From positions 1 through 64,000 of the forward strand of contig NZ_ATUJ01000014.1 of the NCBI RefSeq assembly GCF_000420145.1: a DNA stretch of 64,000 nucleotides, read 5' to 3'. Both the position numbers and the translations under genes were made by a program. The stretch is from Paracoccus zeaxanthinifaciens ATCC 21588 (lineage in GTDB: Bacteria; Pseudomonadota; Alphaproteobacteria; Rhodobacterales; Rhodobacteraceae). The notes under the pieces were generated by a model that was not told the DNA's origin, made no database searches, and worked only from the letters and a program-made list of their open reading frames with translations. Below are positions 10,158 through 20,928 of the stretch, in pieces. Every line of letters starts with the position of its first letter. Within the stretch, counting starts at the first letter, position 1.

Positions 10158-11325
10158 CACCACCGCCGCCGGCGAGGATTGGCGCGCCGGCGGCTTCGGA
10201 CTGTATGTCCACTGGCCCTTCTGCGCGGCCAAATGCCCCTATTGCGACTTCAACAGCCACGTCGTGGCGCAGGTCGACCAGGCACGTTGGGCCCGCGCGC
10301 TGTCGTCCGAGATCGCACGCCTGGCCGCCGAAACGCCGGGCCGCCACCTGCGCAGCATCTTCTTCGGGGGTGGAACGCCGTCGCTGATGCTGCCCGAGAC
10401 GGTGGATGCCGTGATCCGCGCCGCACGCGCGGCCTGGGGCTTCTCCAACGATATCGAGATCTCGCTCGAGGCGAACCCGACCAGCGTCGAGCGCGGCCGC
10501 TTCGAAGGGTTCGCACAGGCGGGCGTGAACCGCCTGTCGATGGGCATCCAGGCGATGAACGACGACGACCTGCGCCGCCTTGGCCGGATGCATTCCGTGG
10601 CCGAGGCGCAGGCCGCGTTCGATGTCGCCCGCGATGCCTTTCCGCGCGTCAGCTTCGACCTGATCTATGCCCGACAGGGGCAATCGCGCGACGATTGGCG
10701 GCACGAACTGCGGCAGGCACTGTCGATGGCGGTCGATCACCTCTCGCTCTATCAGCTGACGATCGAGCCGGGGACCGCGTTCGGGGCACGGGCCGAGGCC
10801 GGCAAGCTGCGCGATCTGCCCGATGACGACGTGTCCGCCGACATGTATGCCGACACGCAGGAGATCTGCGAAGCTGCCGGAATGGCGGGCTACGAGATAT
10901 CCAACCACGCGCGTCCAGGCGCCGAAAGCCGCCACAACCTTGTCTACTGGCGCCAGGGCGACTGGGCCGCGGTCGGCCCCGGCGCGCATGGTCGCCTGAC
11001 CCTGCCCGAGGGGCGCATGGCCACCGAGGCGCTGCGCGCACCCGGCGAATGGCTGAACGCGGTCGAGGCGTCGGGAACGGGCGAGTTGCCCCGCGCGTTC
11101 ATCCCCCGATCCGAACAGGCGACGGAATACCTGCTGATGTCGATGCGACTTGCCGAAGGGCTGGACGAGGCCCGTTTCGCCGCGCTTGCAGGCCAGACGC
11201 TGGACGAAAGCCGCATCGCGCATCTTCTGGAACTGGGAATGATCGAACGTGGCGACGGCCGTATCCGCGCCACCCGCGACGGGCGTCCCGTCCTGAACGC
11301 GATCCTGCGCGAGCTGGCGGTCTGA
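10141..11325 (+). CDS. hemW: HemW radical SAM heme chaperone
   Basis: HemW is a radical SAM protein that binds and transfers heme; it is often mislabelled as oxygen-independent coproporphyrinogen III oxidase. The 394-residue protein has the cluster cysteines at 28, 32 and 35 in HWPFCAAKCPYCDFNSH; that CDFNSH ending marks HemW rather than HemN. GGGTPSLM and the GVNRLSMGIQ segment follow, and the C-terminal HemW domain is present. The only upstream start is a TTG at 10141, inside the end of rdgB, which is unusual but gives the expected N-terminus. Confidence 0.92.
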   Translation: MLPASDTTAAGEDWRAGGFGLYVHWPFCAAKCPYCDFNSHVVAQVDQARWARALSSEIARLAAETPGRHLRSIFFGGGTPSLMLPETVDAVIRAARAAWGFSNDIEISLEANPTSVERGRFEGFAQAGVNRLSMGIQAMNDDDLRRLGRMHSVAEAQAAFDVARDAFPRVSFDLIYARQGQSRDDWRHELRQALSMAVDHLSLYQLTIEPGTAFGARAEAGKLRDLPDDDVSADMYADTQEICEAAGMAGYEISNHARPGAESRHNLVYWRQGDWAAVGPGAHGRLTLPEGRMATEALRAPGEWLNAVEASGTGELPRAFIPRSEQATEYLLMSMRLAEGLDEARFAALAGQTLDESRIAHLLELGMIERGDGRIRATRDGRPVLNAILRELAV

Positions 11326-11326
11326 C

Positions 11327-11683
11327 ATGCGGCGCGGGATCTGGCTTGCGGTCGGATGGTTCTTCATGGCGCTTGCCGTCATCGGCATTGCCCTGCCCGT
11401 CCTTCCGACCGTGCCCTTCCTTCTGGTCGCCGCATGGGCCTTCGCCCGATCCTCGCCTGCGTTGGAGCAACGCATCCGCGATCATCCGCGCTATGGGCCG
11501 CCGGTGCGCGCGTGGCAGGAACGCGGTGCCGTGGGTCGCATCGCGAAGATATGGGCGATCAGCGCGATGAGCGCGGGCGTCGTGATTTCATGGGCTTACG
11601 GGATGCCGCCTTGGGTCGTCGCCACCCAGGCAGCCGTGGCGATCTGCGTCGGCGCCTTCCTCGTGACACGTCCCGAAGCGTGA
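11327..11683 (+). CDS. YbaN/DUF454 small membrane protein
   Basis: This 118-residue inner-membrane protein belongs to the DUF454 (YbaN) family. Hydrophobic segments lie at about 7-37, with the family motif GIALPVLPTVPFLL, and at about 75-112 in two adjacent spans. A soluble loop with HPRYGPPVRAWQERGAV lies between them. The biochemical role is unknown. The ATG is one base after the hemW stop, so it is the last gene of the rph operon. A hairpin at 11692-11717 separates it from the converging parB. Confidence 0.85.
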   Translation: MRRGIWLAVGWFFMALAVIGIALPVLPTVPFLLVAAWAFARSSPALEQRIRDHPRYGPPVRAWQERGAVGRIAKIWAISAMSAGVVISWAYGMPPWVVATQAAVAICVGAFLVTRPEA

Positions 11684-11691
11684 CACCAGAT

Positions 11692-11717
11692 GGGGGTGCC
11701 GCAGATGCGGCATCCCC
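11692..11717. terminator. Hairpin between ybaN-like gene and parB
   Basis: GGGGGTGCCGCA pairs with TGCGGCATCCCC (one G-U pair) in the 43-bp gap between two converging genes. Position and symmetry suit a bidirectional terminator. There is no clear U-run, so efficiency is uncertain. Confidence 0.5.
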
Positions 11718-11726
11718 TGCATTTCG

Positions 11727-12629
11727 TCAGCTTCCCAAGATCTGGCAGAGCTTGTCCAGCTGATCCAGATCCTTGTAGCTGATCGTGATCTGACCGCCCT
11801 TGGCACCTGCGTGATTGATGGAAACCTTCATCCGCAGATGTGCGCCAAGATCCGATTCTAGCGCGCGGGTGTCGGCGTCCTTCTCGGGCTGCTTGCGCTG
11901 CTCCTTCGGAGCCTCGGATCCCGACTGATTCAGCTTGCGGACAAGATCCTCGGTCTCTCGGACCGACAGGCCCTTCTCGATCACCTTCTTGGCCAGCCCC
12001 AAGGGGTCAGGCGCCGTGATCAGGGCGCGGGCGTGGCCGGCGCTCAGCTTGCCGTCCTTGACCAGTTCTTGCACCTGATCGGGCAGATTCAACAGGCGGA
12101 GAAGGTTTGCGATGTGGCTGCGGCTCTTGTTCAGCGCCTCGGCCAGGCGTTCCTGGGTATGCCCGAAGCGGTCCATCAGTTGACGGAACGACGACGCCTC
12201 TTCGATCGAGTTCAGATCGGCGCGCTGAATATTTTCGATGATCGCGACTTCGAGGACTTCGTTGTCCGAGAAGTCGCGGATGATCACCGGAAGCTCGTGC
12301 AGCTGCGCCATCTGCGCAGCGCGCCAGCGACGTTCACCCGCGACGATCTGGAACAGATCGCTGTCCTTCGGATGAGGGCGAACGATCAACGGCTGCAGAA
12401 CGCCACGAGATTTCAGCGACTCGGCCAGCTCGCGAAGCGCATCCGGATCGAATGCGCGGCGGGGTTGGTCGGGATTCGCGGTGATCTGCTCGATCGGGAT
12501 CAGCGTCCGATCCTTGGACGGCTTGATACTCTCGCCCCCGGACGGGCCTGCAGCGACGTCGATATCCGCCATCAGCGCAGACAAACCGCGACCCAACCCT
12601 CGCTTCGCAAGCTTGTTCTCTGCCATCAT
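11727..12629 (-). CDS. parB: ParB chromosome partitioning protein
   Basis: ParB binds parS sites, spreads as a CTP-dependent clamp, and works with ParA to segregate the newly copied origin. The 300-residue protein begins with the conserved KRGLGRGLSAL segment, has the CTP-binding motif GERRWRAAQ near residue 98, the helix-turn-helix (about 150-190, with KSRSHIANLLRLLNLP) and a C-terminal dimer domain. The start at 12629 overlaps the parA stop as ATGA; the next codon is also ATG. Candidate parS targets occur 1.3 and 3.2 kb upstream in rsmG and mnmG. Confidence 0.96.
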   Translation of the reverse strand: MMAENKLAKRGLGRGLSALMADIDVAAGPSGGESIKPSKDRTLIPIEQITANPDQPRRAFDPDALRELAESLKSRGVLQPLIVRPHPKDSDLFQIVAGERRWRAAQMAQLHELPVIIRDFSDNEVLEVAIIENIQRADLNSIEEASSFRQLMDRFGHTQERLAEALNKSRSHIANLLRLLNLPDQVQELVKDGKLSAGHARALITAPDPLGLAKKVIEKGLSVRETEDLVRKLNQSGSEAPKEQRKQPEKDADTRALESDLGAHLRMKVSINHAGAKGGQITISYKDLDQLDKLCQILGS

Positions 12630-13411
12630 GCCACCTCCGGGACCAGTTTCAGACGCGCGAGGAACTCTGCCGCGAACTGACGATAGGCGGCGCTGCCCTT
12701 CGAGTTCGGATCATACGCCAGAACCGGCTGCGCGAAAGAGGGAGCTTCAGACACGCGCACATTTCGCGGGATCACGGTCGGATAGACGAGTTCACCAAGC
12801 GTGGCACGGGCGTCAGCCTCTACCTGTTGCGACAGGTTGTTGCGGTTGTCCGACATCGTCAGAAGGACGCCATTGATCCGAAGTTTGGGGTTCGCGGATT
12901 CGCGAACTTGGCGGAAAGTACCCAGAAGCTGGGTAAGTCCTTCGAGCGCATAGAATTCGGCCTGAAGCGGGATCAGGATGCCGGTCGCAGCAACCATCGC
13001 GTTCAGCGTCAGCAAACCCAAGGTCGGCGGGCAGTCGATCAGGATGATCGCCCCTTCGGGCGCCTTTGCCAGCTGTGCGTCCAAACGCTTGATCCGGTCG
13101 GAATGCTGCGCAAAATCGACATCGGCGGATGAAAGATCCGAGGTCGCCGGAACCAGCATCAGATCATGCACGTCGGTCGGTTGCATGATGGACTCTAGAT
13201 CAGCCTCGCCCGTCAGAAGATCATAGACCGTCTTTTCCCGCTGATCCGTCTCGATCCCCAGCCCTGTCGACGCGTTCCCCTGTGGATCCAGGTCGATCAG
13301 GATCGTCTTGTGCCCTGCCTCGGCAAGTGCGGCCGCGAGGTTCACCGCGGTGGTCGTTTTGCCCACCCCACCCTTTTGGTTTGCGATTGCGATGACATGC
13401 TTATCAGGCAT
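12626..13411 (-). CDS. parA: ParA chromosome partitioning ATPase
   Basis: ParA is the Walker-type ATPase that pulls ParB-parS complexes apart along the nucleoid. The deviant Walker A motif KGGVGKTTT begins at residue 13 and IDLDPQGNAS follows. The reading frame extends 32 codons further upstream, but the ATG at 13411 gives the family start [15 protein letters not shown]; it overlaps the rsmG stop by 8 bp. The 261-residue length is normal for chromosomal ParA, unlike the longer plasmid type. parA and parB overlap by 4 bp. Confidence 0.96.
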   Translation of the reverse strand: MPDKHVIAIANQKGGVGKTTTAVNLAAALAEAGHKTILIDLDPQGNASTGLGIETDQREKTVYDLLTGEADLESIMQPTDVHDLMLVPATSDLSSADVDFAQHSDRIKRLDAQLAKAPEGAIILIDCPPTLGLLTLNAMVAATGILIPLQAEFYALEGLTQLLGTFRQVRESANPKLRINGVLLTMSDNRNNLSQQVEADARATLGELVYPTVIPRNVRVSEAPSFAQPVLAYDPNSKGSAAYRQFAAEFLARLKLVPEVA

Positions 13412-13997
13412 GGGAAACCTCGGATATTCTGAGAATTGCTGCTTCTTGGTCGGTGATACTTGGGATCGCGTCGACCGAAAAGCGCCAATCCCGCTTGGCG
13501 AGCGCAACCTCCTCGGGCCAGGTCCTTCCCTTCATGAAATACGCCGTGCCTTCGGTTTCGAGATGCAGTTCACAATAACCGAGAAGCTCAGGCAGGGCGG
13601 CTAATGCCCTGGCCGATAGGTGGTCGGCGTTCTGAGGGCGCGCTACCTCGATCCGATCCGTAAGGACAGAGGTGCGAGCCAAGGACAGTTCTCTTATCGC
13701 AGTTCTTAGAAAGGTCGACTTTCGTTGATCGCTTTCGATCAGCACAATCTTCAAGTCGCATTCCTGAAATGCAGCAGCTACGACGATTCCTGGGAACCCG
13801 CCGCCGCTTCCGATATCGACCCATTTCCCCTTCGGATCGACAACCGCCGCAGTCAGTTGCATGCAATCGGCAATATGACGATCCTCAAGATCATCCAACG
13901 TCGAAGGCGCAACAAGATTAATCTTCGGATTCCATTTGCGGACAAGATTGGCGTAGGCCGAAAGCCGCTCTTGTGTTTCACGTGAAACAGTATTCAC
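13404..13997 (-). CDS. rsmG: 16S rRNA (guanine-527-N7)-methyltransferase
   Basis: RsmG methylates G527 of 16S rRNA, a modification whose loss gives low-level streptomycin resistance. The 197-residue protein has the SAM-binding loop [12 protein letters not shown] near residues 72-83. The start is a GTG at 13997, overlapping the mnmG stop as GTGA. The first codons spell MNTVSRETQ because they contain a perfect parS palindrome (13974-13989), so its N-terminal sequence is partly dictated by a chromosome-segregation site. Gene order mnmE-mnmG-rsmG-parA-parB is conserved near alphaproteobacterial origins. Confidence 0.95.
   Translation of the reverse strand: MNTVSRETQERLSAYANLVRKWNPKINLVAPSTLDDLEDRHIADCMQLTAAVVDPKGKWVDIGSGGGFPGIVVAAAFQECDLKIVLIESDQRKSTFLRTAIRELSLARTSVLTDRIEVARPQNADHLSARALAALPELLGYCELHLETEGTAYFMKGRTWPEEVALAKRDWRFSVDAIPSITDQEAAILRISEVSHA
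13974..13989. promoter_or_regulatory. parS centromere site, perfect match
   Basis: TGTTTCACGTGAAACA is an exact match to the 16-bp consensus bound by chromosomal ParB. It lies inside the rsmG coding region at codons 3-8, 563 bp upstream of the parA start. Function as parS is inferred from the sequence match and the neighbouring parAB. Confidence 0.93.
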
Positions 13998-15868
13998 GCG
14001 CGCTTCCTTTCGCGAATGCGTGTTGCTGCCAGCAGGATCGTCAAACCTGCGGGAGTCATACCTTCAATCTTCTGTGCCTCGGCAAGCGTGACAGGTTTGG
14101 CTTGGGACAGCTTGCGAACCAATTCGCCCGACAGCCCTCCAAGTGCTTCGTAGTCAAGGTCAGGCGATAGAACGATCGATCCGCTTTCACGCAGGGCCTC
14201 TGCATCGCGAGACTGACGCTCGGTATACTGGCTATAGAGCGCATCGTTCTGCAGCTGCTTCAATGTGCTATTCGTGATCCCCTCAAACTCGCTAAAGCAG
14301 GAAACAAGGCGATCAACGTTAATATCTGCAAGCCCCAGCAGTTCGAACAAACTTCGTTTGCTCCCGTCTTGACGCACCTGAAACCCGAGACCTTTTAACT
14401 CCGTCGGCGAAACCTTGCGATCCTCCAGCGCATTTCGGGCCTTCAAGTATGCGGCCTGCCGGATAGCAAAAGAGCTCGCCCGAGGCTCAGCGACGAGCCC
14501 CAGTTCAATCCCCATCGGTGTCAGCCGCTGATCCGCATTATCGGCGCGCAGGGAAAGTCGAAATTCAGCGCGCGATGTGAACATGCGATATGGCTCCGTG
14601 ACACCACGCGTCGTCAGGTCATCGATCATCACGCCGATGTAGCTATCCGCCCTGCTAAACACGACAGGCTCGGCACTGGCAGCGTAGCGCGCAGCGTTCA
14701 CGCCAGCGACAAGCCCTTGGGCGGCGGCTTCTTCGTAGCCCGTAGTACCGTTAATTTGGCCAGCGAAGTATATCCCCTTAGCCTTCCTAACCTTCAGCGA
14801 TGCATCCACCGCCCTTGGATCGACATAGTCGTACTCGACCGCGTATCCCGGCTGCAGGATCTCAACATTCTCCAGCCCTTTCATTGTACGGACATATCGA
14901 AGCTGGACGTCCTCGGGCAAAGACGTCGAGATGCCGTTTGGATAAACCGTGAAGTCGTCCAGCCCCTCGGGTTCGAGGAATACCTGGTGCGATCCCTTAT
15001 CTGCGAACCGAACGACCTTATCCTCGATCGACGGGCAATATCTCGGACCTCTTCCTGAAATATGCCCACCATACATTGCAGATCGATCCAGATTCTCTGT
15101 GATGATACGGTGAGTTTCAGGATTGGTATGCGTTATGCCACAGGAGATCTGCTTCGCTTCCGGCGCATCGTTCAAATACGAGAAGACGACAGGCTCATCG
15201 TCGCCCGGTTGGTTGTCCAGAACACCCCAGTCGATGGTTCGCCCATCCAACCGAGGCGGCGTACCAGTCTTGAGCCGGCCAAGCGGCAACTCCAACTTTG
15301 CCAGTGCGCCCGCCAAGCCAGCGGAGGCCTTATCGCCCCACCGCCCAGCCTTGCGCGAGACATCACCAATATGGATCGTTCCATTCAAGAAGGTACCGGT
15401 CGTCACGACGACCGAACGCGCATGAAGCTCTATTCCGTCGGCTGTTTGCACACCCTTAATCGTATCGCCCTGACGCAGAAGATCGGACACCTCAGCATAG
15501 ATCAGTTCAAGATTCGGGTAGTTCTCGACGACCTCCAGCGCGACGCGACGATATATCGCGCGGTCCATTTGCGCACGCGGTCCCTGCACCGCCGGCCCTT
15601 TTCGCCGGTTCAGCAGTCGAAACTGAATCCCCGCGCGGTCAGCGATGCGCCCCATCACACCGTCAAGCGCGTCAACCTCTCGAACCAAGTGCCCCTTGCC
15701 CAATCCGCCGATTGCTGGATTGCAGGAAAGCGTCCCGATATCTTCCCTCCGCATCGTAACCAAGCAGGTCTTGGCGCCCATCCGCGCCGCAGCAGTAGCT
15801 GCCTCCAGCCCCGCATGCCCGCCGCCAACCACGACAACATCAAATTGTTTCACGTGAAGCATTCTCAT
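13994..15868 (-). CDS. mnmG: tRNA uridine-5-carboxymethylaminomethyl modification enzyme MnmG (GidA)
   Basis: MnmG, an FAD protein, works with MnmE to place a carboxymethylaminomethyl group on the wobble uridine of several tRNAs. The 624-residue length is normal. The FAD loop [13 protein letters not shown] starts near residue 11, and the GidA signatures [22 protein letters not shown] and [14 protein letters not shown] follow. The ATG at 15868 overlaps the mnmE stop; Met3 at 15862 is an alternative. The codons for MLHVKQ contain a parS-like palindrome. Codon and base use in this gene is less GC-biased than in most of the window. Confidence 0.95.
   Translation of the reverse strand: MRMLHVKQFDVVVVGGGHAGLEAATAAARMGAKTCLVTMRREDIGTLSCNPAIGGLGKGHLVREVDALDGVMGRIADRAGIQFRLLNRRKGPAVQGPRAQMDRAIYRRVALEVVENYPNLELIYAEVSDLLRQGDTIKGVQTADGIELHARSVVVTTGTFLNGTIHIGDVSRKAGRWGDKASAGLAGALAKLELPLGRLKTGTPPRLDGRTIDWGVLDNQPGDDEPVVFSYLNDAPEAKQISCGITHTNPETHRIITENLDRSAMYGGHISGRGPRYCPSIEDKVVRFADKGSHQVFLEPEGLDDFTVYPNGISTSLPEDVQLRYVRTMKGLENVEILQPGYAVEYDYVDPRAVDASLKVRKAKGIYFAGQINGTTGYEEAAAQGLVAGVNAARYAASAEPVVFSRADSYIGVMIDDLTTRGVTEPYRMFTSRAEFRLSLRADNADQRLTPMGIELGLVAEPRASSFAIRQAAYLKARNALEDRKVSPTELKGLGFQVRQDGSKRSLFELLGLADINVDRLVSCFSEFEGITNSTLKQLQNDALYSQYTERQSRDAEALRESGSIVLSPDLDYEALGGLSGELVRKLSQAKPVTLAEAQKIEGMTPAGLTILLAATRIRERKRA
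15846..15861. promoter_or_regulatory. parS-like site, one mismatch
   Basis: TGTTTCACGTGAAGCA differs from the parS consensus at one position (G for A at 15859). It lies at codons 3-8 of mnmG, 1.9 kb from the perfect site in rsmG. The paired placement at the 5' ends of two adjacent genes supports real ParB binding, but the mismatch makes it a weaker candidate. Confidence 0.75.
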
Positions 15869-17130
15869 TTTCCGATGCAGAACGAAGAGAAGATAAGATC
15901 AAGATAGTCCTCCGCGTCGATTCGACCAAGAAGTCGATCAAGCGCCGAGTTACAGACTCGCAAGGATTCGCTGACGAGTTCGACAGGCAGGTCTCTGGTA
16001 TCGGTAAGCGCCATCGCTGCAACCGACAGTTCCTTCAACTGCCGCTCGTGACTTACAATTCCCGCAGCGGCGGTTTGATCAGCCAAACGCTCATGGATCC
16101 TGGTCAGCAATTGGTCGATGCCCTGCCCCGTCACCGAGGATACCTGCACATCTCCAAGTTTCACGCCAAGGTCAGATCTGCCTGATACGCGCAGGTCGCC
16201 ATCTTTCCACAAATCAGGCGAAACCTCTCCGGTATCGGACATATGGAGCCGCATGTCGGCATCTGCTGCACGCTTACGCGCACGGTCGATCCCGATCGTC
16301 TCGACGGTATCGTCGGATTCGCGCAACCCGGCGGTATCAAGAACCGTCACCGCAAGACCGTGCAGATCCATGCGTACTTCGATCACATCGCGCGTCGTGC
16401 CCGCGATATCCGAGACAATCGCAACTTCGCGCTTGGCCAAGCGGTTCAGAAGAGATGATTTTCCAGCGTTTGGCGGCCCGACGATCGCAATCTCGAAACC
16501 TTCGCGGATCCGTTCAGCGGCCGAAAATCCGTCGATCTCTCGTTCGATCTCTGTCCGCAGCTTGTCGATCAGCTCGAAAGCCCTGTCCGGGACCTCTTCG
16601 GGCACGTCCTCGTCTGCGAAATCTACGCTGGCTTCGACCAAGGCACCGGCCTCGATCAGCCAAGATCGCCAAATTTCGGCCTTCTTTGCCAATTCACCGG
16701 ACGCGGCACGCAATGCCAGCTTCCGTTGCGCCTCGGTTTCGGCCGCCAGAAGATCGCCCAATCCCTCGATCTCGGCCAAATCCATTCGGCCGTTCAAGAA
16801 GGCGCGGCGTGTGAATTCTCCCGCCTCGGCTGGTCGCAGGCCCTGGTCCAGAAGCGCCCTGACCGCCCGACGCACCACAACCGGCGCGCCATGCAGCTGC
16901 AGCTCGGCGACCTCTTCGCCCGTGAAACTGCTTCCGGCGGCGAACCATATCGCCAGAACCTGATCGATATTCTCGCCTTCATCGACCAGATCGCGGAAAT
17001 AGGCATGCCGCGGCTTCGGCATCGAACCGACCAGCTTTTCGGCAGCCGCGCGCGCGCCATTTCCGCTGAGGCGGATGACGGAAACGCCCCCCCGCCCAGG
17101 CGGGGTGGCTTCTGCGAAGATCAGGTCCAT
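15865..17130 (-). CDS. mnmE: tRNA modification GTPase MnmE (TrmE)
   Basis: MnmE is the GTPase partner of MnmG in wobble-uridine modification. The 421-residue protein has the N-terminal tetrahydrofolate-binding domain (about 1-110, beginning [20 protein letters not shown]), an inserted G domain with [12 protein letters not shown] near residue 216 and DTAGLRES, and the C-terminal CIGK motif whose Cys is essential. It is slightly shorter than E. coli MnmE (454), as usual in this group. It lies 10 bp downstream of rho on the same strand and overlaps mnmG. Confidence 0.95.
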   Translation of the reverse strand: MDLIFAEATPPGRGGVSVIRLSGNGARAAAEKLVGSMPKPRHAYFRDLVDEGENIDQVLAIWFAAGSSFTGEEVAELQLHGAPVVVRRAVRALLDQGLRPAEAGEFTRRAFLNGRMDLAEIEGLGDLLAAETEAQRKLALRAASGELAKKAEIWRSWLIEAGALVEASVDFADEDVPEEVPDRAFELIDKLRTEIEREIDGFSAAERIREGFEIAIVGPPNAGKSSLLNRLAKREVAIVSDIAGTTRDVIEVRMDLHGLAVTVLDTAGLRESDDTVETIGIDRARKRAADADMRLHMSDTGEVSPDLWKDGDLRVSGRSDLGVKLGDVQVSSVTGQGIDQLLTRIHERLADQTAAAGIVSHERQLKELSVAAMALTDTRDLPVELVSESLRVCNSALDRLLGRIDAEDYLDLIFSSFCIGK

Positions 17131-17140
17131 GCTTGCCTCG

Positions 17141-18412
<1,272 letters not shown>

Positions 18413-18541
18413 ATCGGCATGAACCCTCGGCCAACCGGCATCATGCGGCGGCGTTGCAGACTTGTATCGGAGAATCCCGTACCGGATGGCCGGGCTTGGA
18501 GGGCGAGATAAGCCCCCGGGCCCCACGAGTCAATCTTCGGC

Positions 18542-18988
18542 TCAGAACTTCACGATGACCGAGGTGACGATGACGATCATCAGAAGGGTCGGAACCTCGT
18601 TCATCATCCGGTAGCGGCGGCCCGTTCCGATGCGCCCCCGTTCCAGCATCCGCCTTTCGCGGGCGCACCACATGTGGAACCAGGTCATCGCGATGACCGC
18701 AGCCGCCTTGGTCCAAGGCCAAGCCATTGAAAAAGATACGATTCCCGGCGTCAGAACCAGTGATATCCCGCTGATCCAGGTGGCGATCATGGCCGGGTTC
18801 ATGATCACCCGAAGCAGCTTTCCCTCCATGATCGCGAAACTTGCGACGGGCTCCTGGCCGCGGTCCGCACGCTCGGCGTGATAGACGAACAGCCTTGGCA
18901 GATAGAACAGGCCCGCCATCCAGCTGATGACGGCCATGACGTGAAACGCCTTCACCCAAGGATAGATCAGGCCAAGCCAGTCGAACAT
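18542..18988 (-). CDS. hemJ: HemJ protoporphyrinogen IX oxidase
   Basis: HemJ is the membrane protein that oxidises protoporphyrinogen IX in many bacteria lacking HemG and HemY. The 148-residue protein has four or five hydrophobic segments. It opens with the family signature WVKAFHVMAVISWMAGLFYLPRL minus flanks, including the conserved His, and later has MTWFHMWCARERR and a RYRMMNEVPTLLM region. A longer frame exists, but ATG 18988 has a GGAGG ribosome site 6 bases before it and the family start. It borders the proposed replication origin. Confidence 0.9.
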   Translation of the reverse strand: MFDWLGLIYPWVKAFHVMAVISWMAGLFYLPRLFVYHAERADRGQEPVASFAIMEGKLLRVIMNPAMIATWISGISLVLTPGIVSFSMAWPWTKAAAVIAMTWFHMWCARERRMLERGRIGTGRRYRMMNEVPTLLMIVIVTSVIVKF

Positions 18989-19489
18989 CCGGACCTCCGT
19001 TCCCTCTCCCTTAAATAAAGAAAGATAAGAAAGGAATGATGTTGAAGTAGGGCCTGTTGATAGGGGGATTACAGGCTTTCTCGCGACTCGTTCCCCAGAT
19101 TCTCGACCCTGTGGAAAACCCTGTGTATTCACTGTGCGAGAACTGAAAAGCCGTTTGTAAACAATCACTCACGATGTGGATAACTTTGCGGATAATGAAA
19201 TGGCCGCCGATTCGCCCACAACCGAGTTATCCCGCCGGCCCTGACGGTCCACCTGTGGAAAACGCGTCCTGGTTCCGCCTCCGTTCCAGGCCCTGGATCG
19301 ACCGAATCAGCATACGCTGCGATTCGCCCTCGTGATTCGACCCGATTCCCCCAAGAACTTGTCCACACCGACCTGCGGACAGATGCGCCGCTTTCGCCAC
19401 AGACGGCGAATCATCGGCCCGGACGACCTTTTTTCCCAAGGGATCGCGGCATAGGCTGCCTGTGCAGAACTTCAGCGATCCAAGGCCAG
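18989..19489. other. Probable chromosomal replication origin (oriC)
   Basis: This 501-bp gene-free gap lies between rho-hemJ and aroE-coaE-dnaQ, a setting that matches alphaproteobacterial origins. It holds a perfect DnaA box (TGTGGATAA, 19175-19183), near matches TGCGGATAA (19187-19195) and TTGTCCACA (19359-19367), and two TGTGGAAAA boxes (19110-19118, 19254-19262). An A-rich stretch at 19011-19047 could serve as the unwinding element. Eight GANTC methylation sites lie at 19085, 19098, 19209, 19304, 19321, 19334, 19344 and 19408, where about two are expected by chance. The hemJ and aroE promoters must also be here. Function is inferred. Confidence 0.75.
19175..19183 (-). promoter_or_regulatory. 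DnaA box, perfect consensus
   Basis: TGTGGATAA is the reverse complement of TTATCCACA, the high-affinity DnaA box. A one-mismatch copy in the same orientation (TGCGGATAA) starts 12 bp later at 19187, so the pair lies on nearly the same face of the helix. Confidence 0.75.
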
Positions 19490-20344
19490 ATGACCGACGA
19501 GACAGCCACCGCCCCGATCAGCCACGCCCCCCTTGCCGGGGTCATCGGCATGCCAATCGCGCATTCGCAGTCGCCGAAGCTGCACGGATACTGGCTGAAG
19601 CGTTACGGCCTGTCGGGGCATTACGTGCCGATCCCGGTCATGCCCGAACACCTGGCCGAGGTTCTTCGCATGATGCCCCGCATGGGATTCGTCGGCGCGA
19701 ACGTGACCATCCCCCACAAGGAGGCCGTTCTGACGCTTGCCGACACGGTCACCGACCGCGCGGCCCTGATCGGCGCGGCGAACACGCTGATCTTCCGCCC
19801 CGACGGCAAGATCCACGCCGACAACACCGACGGCTACGGCTTCATCGCCAATCTGCGGCAGCATGCGCCGGACTGGGATGCGGGGGCCGGTCCCGCCGCC
19901 GTCATCGGCGCGGGGGGCGCCGCGCGCGCGGTCGTGGCCTCGCTTCTGGACAGCGGCGTCACCGAGCTGCGCATCGCGAACCGCACCAGGCTGAGGGCCG
20001 AACAGATCAAGGCCGAATTCGGCGCAAGGCTGGTCGTCTACGACTGGGCGCAGGTCGGGAACATGCTGGACGGGGCCGCGACGGTGGTGAACGCGACCTC
20101 GCTCGGGATGGACGGCAAGCAGCCGCTGCGCATTCCGCTGGAGGCGTTGTCGCCGGACGCGCTGGCCACGGATCTGGTCTATACCCCGCTGATGACCCCC
20201 TTCCTGACCGAGGCGGCCGAGCGCGGCTGCCATGTCGTCGACGGCCTTGGCATGCTGCTGCACCAGGCCGCACCTGGGTTCGAGCGCTGGTTCGGCCACC
20301 GCCCCGAGGTCGATGACGAGACCCGCCGGCTGATCCTCTCATGA
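19490..20344 (+). CDS. aroE: Shikimate dehydrogenase
   Basis: AroE reduces 3-dehydroshikimate to shikimate with NADPH on the way to aromatic amino acids. The 284-residue protein shows the substrate segment PIAHSQSPKLHGYW, NVTIPHKE with the catalytic Lys, NTDGYGF with the catalytic Asp, and the NADP loop IGAGGAARAV. Its stop overlaps the coaE ATG by 4 bp. It begins the aroE-coaE-dnaQ operon. In many relatives a maf gene lies just before aroE; here the origin-like gap takes that place. Confidence 0.95.
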   Translation: MTDETATAPISHAPLAGVIGMPIAHSQSPKLHGYWLKRYGLSGHYVPIPVMPEHLAEVLRMMPRMGFVGANVTIPHKEAVLTLADTVTDRAALIGAANTLIFRPDGKIHADNTDGYGFIANLRQHAPDWDAGAGPAAVIGAGGAARAVVASLLDSGVTELRIANRTRLRAEQIKAEFGARLVVYDWAQVGNMLDGAATVVNATSLGMDGKQPLRIPLEALSPDALATDLVYTPLMTPFLTEAAERGCHVVDGLGMLLHQAAPGFERWFGHRPEVDDETRRLILS

Positions 20345-20928
20345 CCTATCGGCTGGGCCTGACCGGCAGCATCGGCATGGGCAAATCGACCACGGCCCGC
20401 ATCTTCGCGGATCTGGGCCATCCGGTCTGGGATGCGGATGCGGCGGTGCACAGGATCTATGCCCGCGGGGGCGCGGCGGTCGGTCCGGTGGGCGACCTGT
20501 TTCCGGGTGCCATCAGCGACGGCGCGGTCGATCGCGCGGCGCTGAAGCGTGCCATTGCGCGCGACGATACCGCGCTGAAACGGCTGGAAGGCGTCGTCCA
20601 CCCGCTGGTCGCGGCCGACAGGGATGCCTTCGTGGCAGCCCATGCCGATGCGCCGCTGGTGGTCCTGGACATCCCGCTGCTGTTCGAAAGCGCGGCCCCG
20701 CCCGAACTGGACGGGATCGCCGTCGTCTCGACCGATGCGGCGACGCAGCGGCAGCGGGTTCTTGCCCGCCCCGGCATGACCGAGGAAACCTTCGCGATGA
20801 TCCTTGCGCGCCAGATGCCGGACGCCGATAAGCGCGCCCGCGCCGATTGGGTGATCCCGTCGGATACCCTCGATGCGGCGCGGAATGCCGTCCAGAAGAT
20901 CGTCCAGAAGGTGACCGCCCATGCGTGA
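20341..20928 (+). CDS. coaE: Dephospho-CoA kinase
   Basis: CoaE phosphorylates the ribose 3'-OH of dephospho-CoA, the last step of coenzyme A synthesis. The 195-residue protein has the P-loop [10 protein letters not shown] at residues 8-17, the VWDADAAVH segment, the HPLVAADR region and the lid sequence [11 protein letters not shown]. It overlaps aroE by 4 bp and dnaQ by 8 bp, consistent with one transcript. Confidence 0.95.
   Translation: MTYRLGLTGSIGMGKSTTARIFADLGHPVWDADAAVHRIYARGGAAVGPVGDLFPGAISDGAVDRAALKRAIARDDTALKRLEGVVHPLVAADRDAFVAAHADAPLVVLDIPLLFESAAPPELDGIAVVSTDAATQRQRVLARPGMTEETFAMILARQMPDADKRARADWVIPSDTLDAARNAVQKIVQKVTAHA

Noticed and set aside
18989..19168. N-terminal extension of hemJ through the A-rich stretch
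   Set aside because: The extension lacks family similarity, and the ATG at 18988 has a strong ribosome site.
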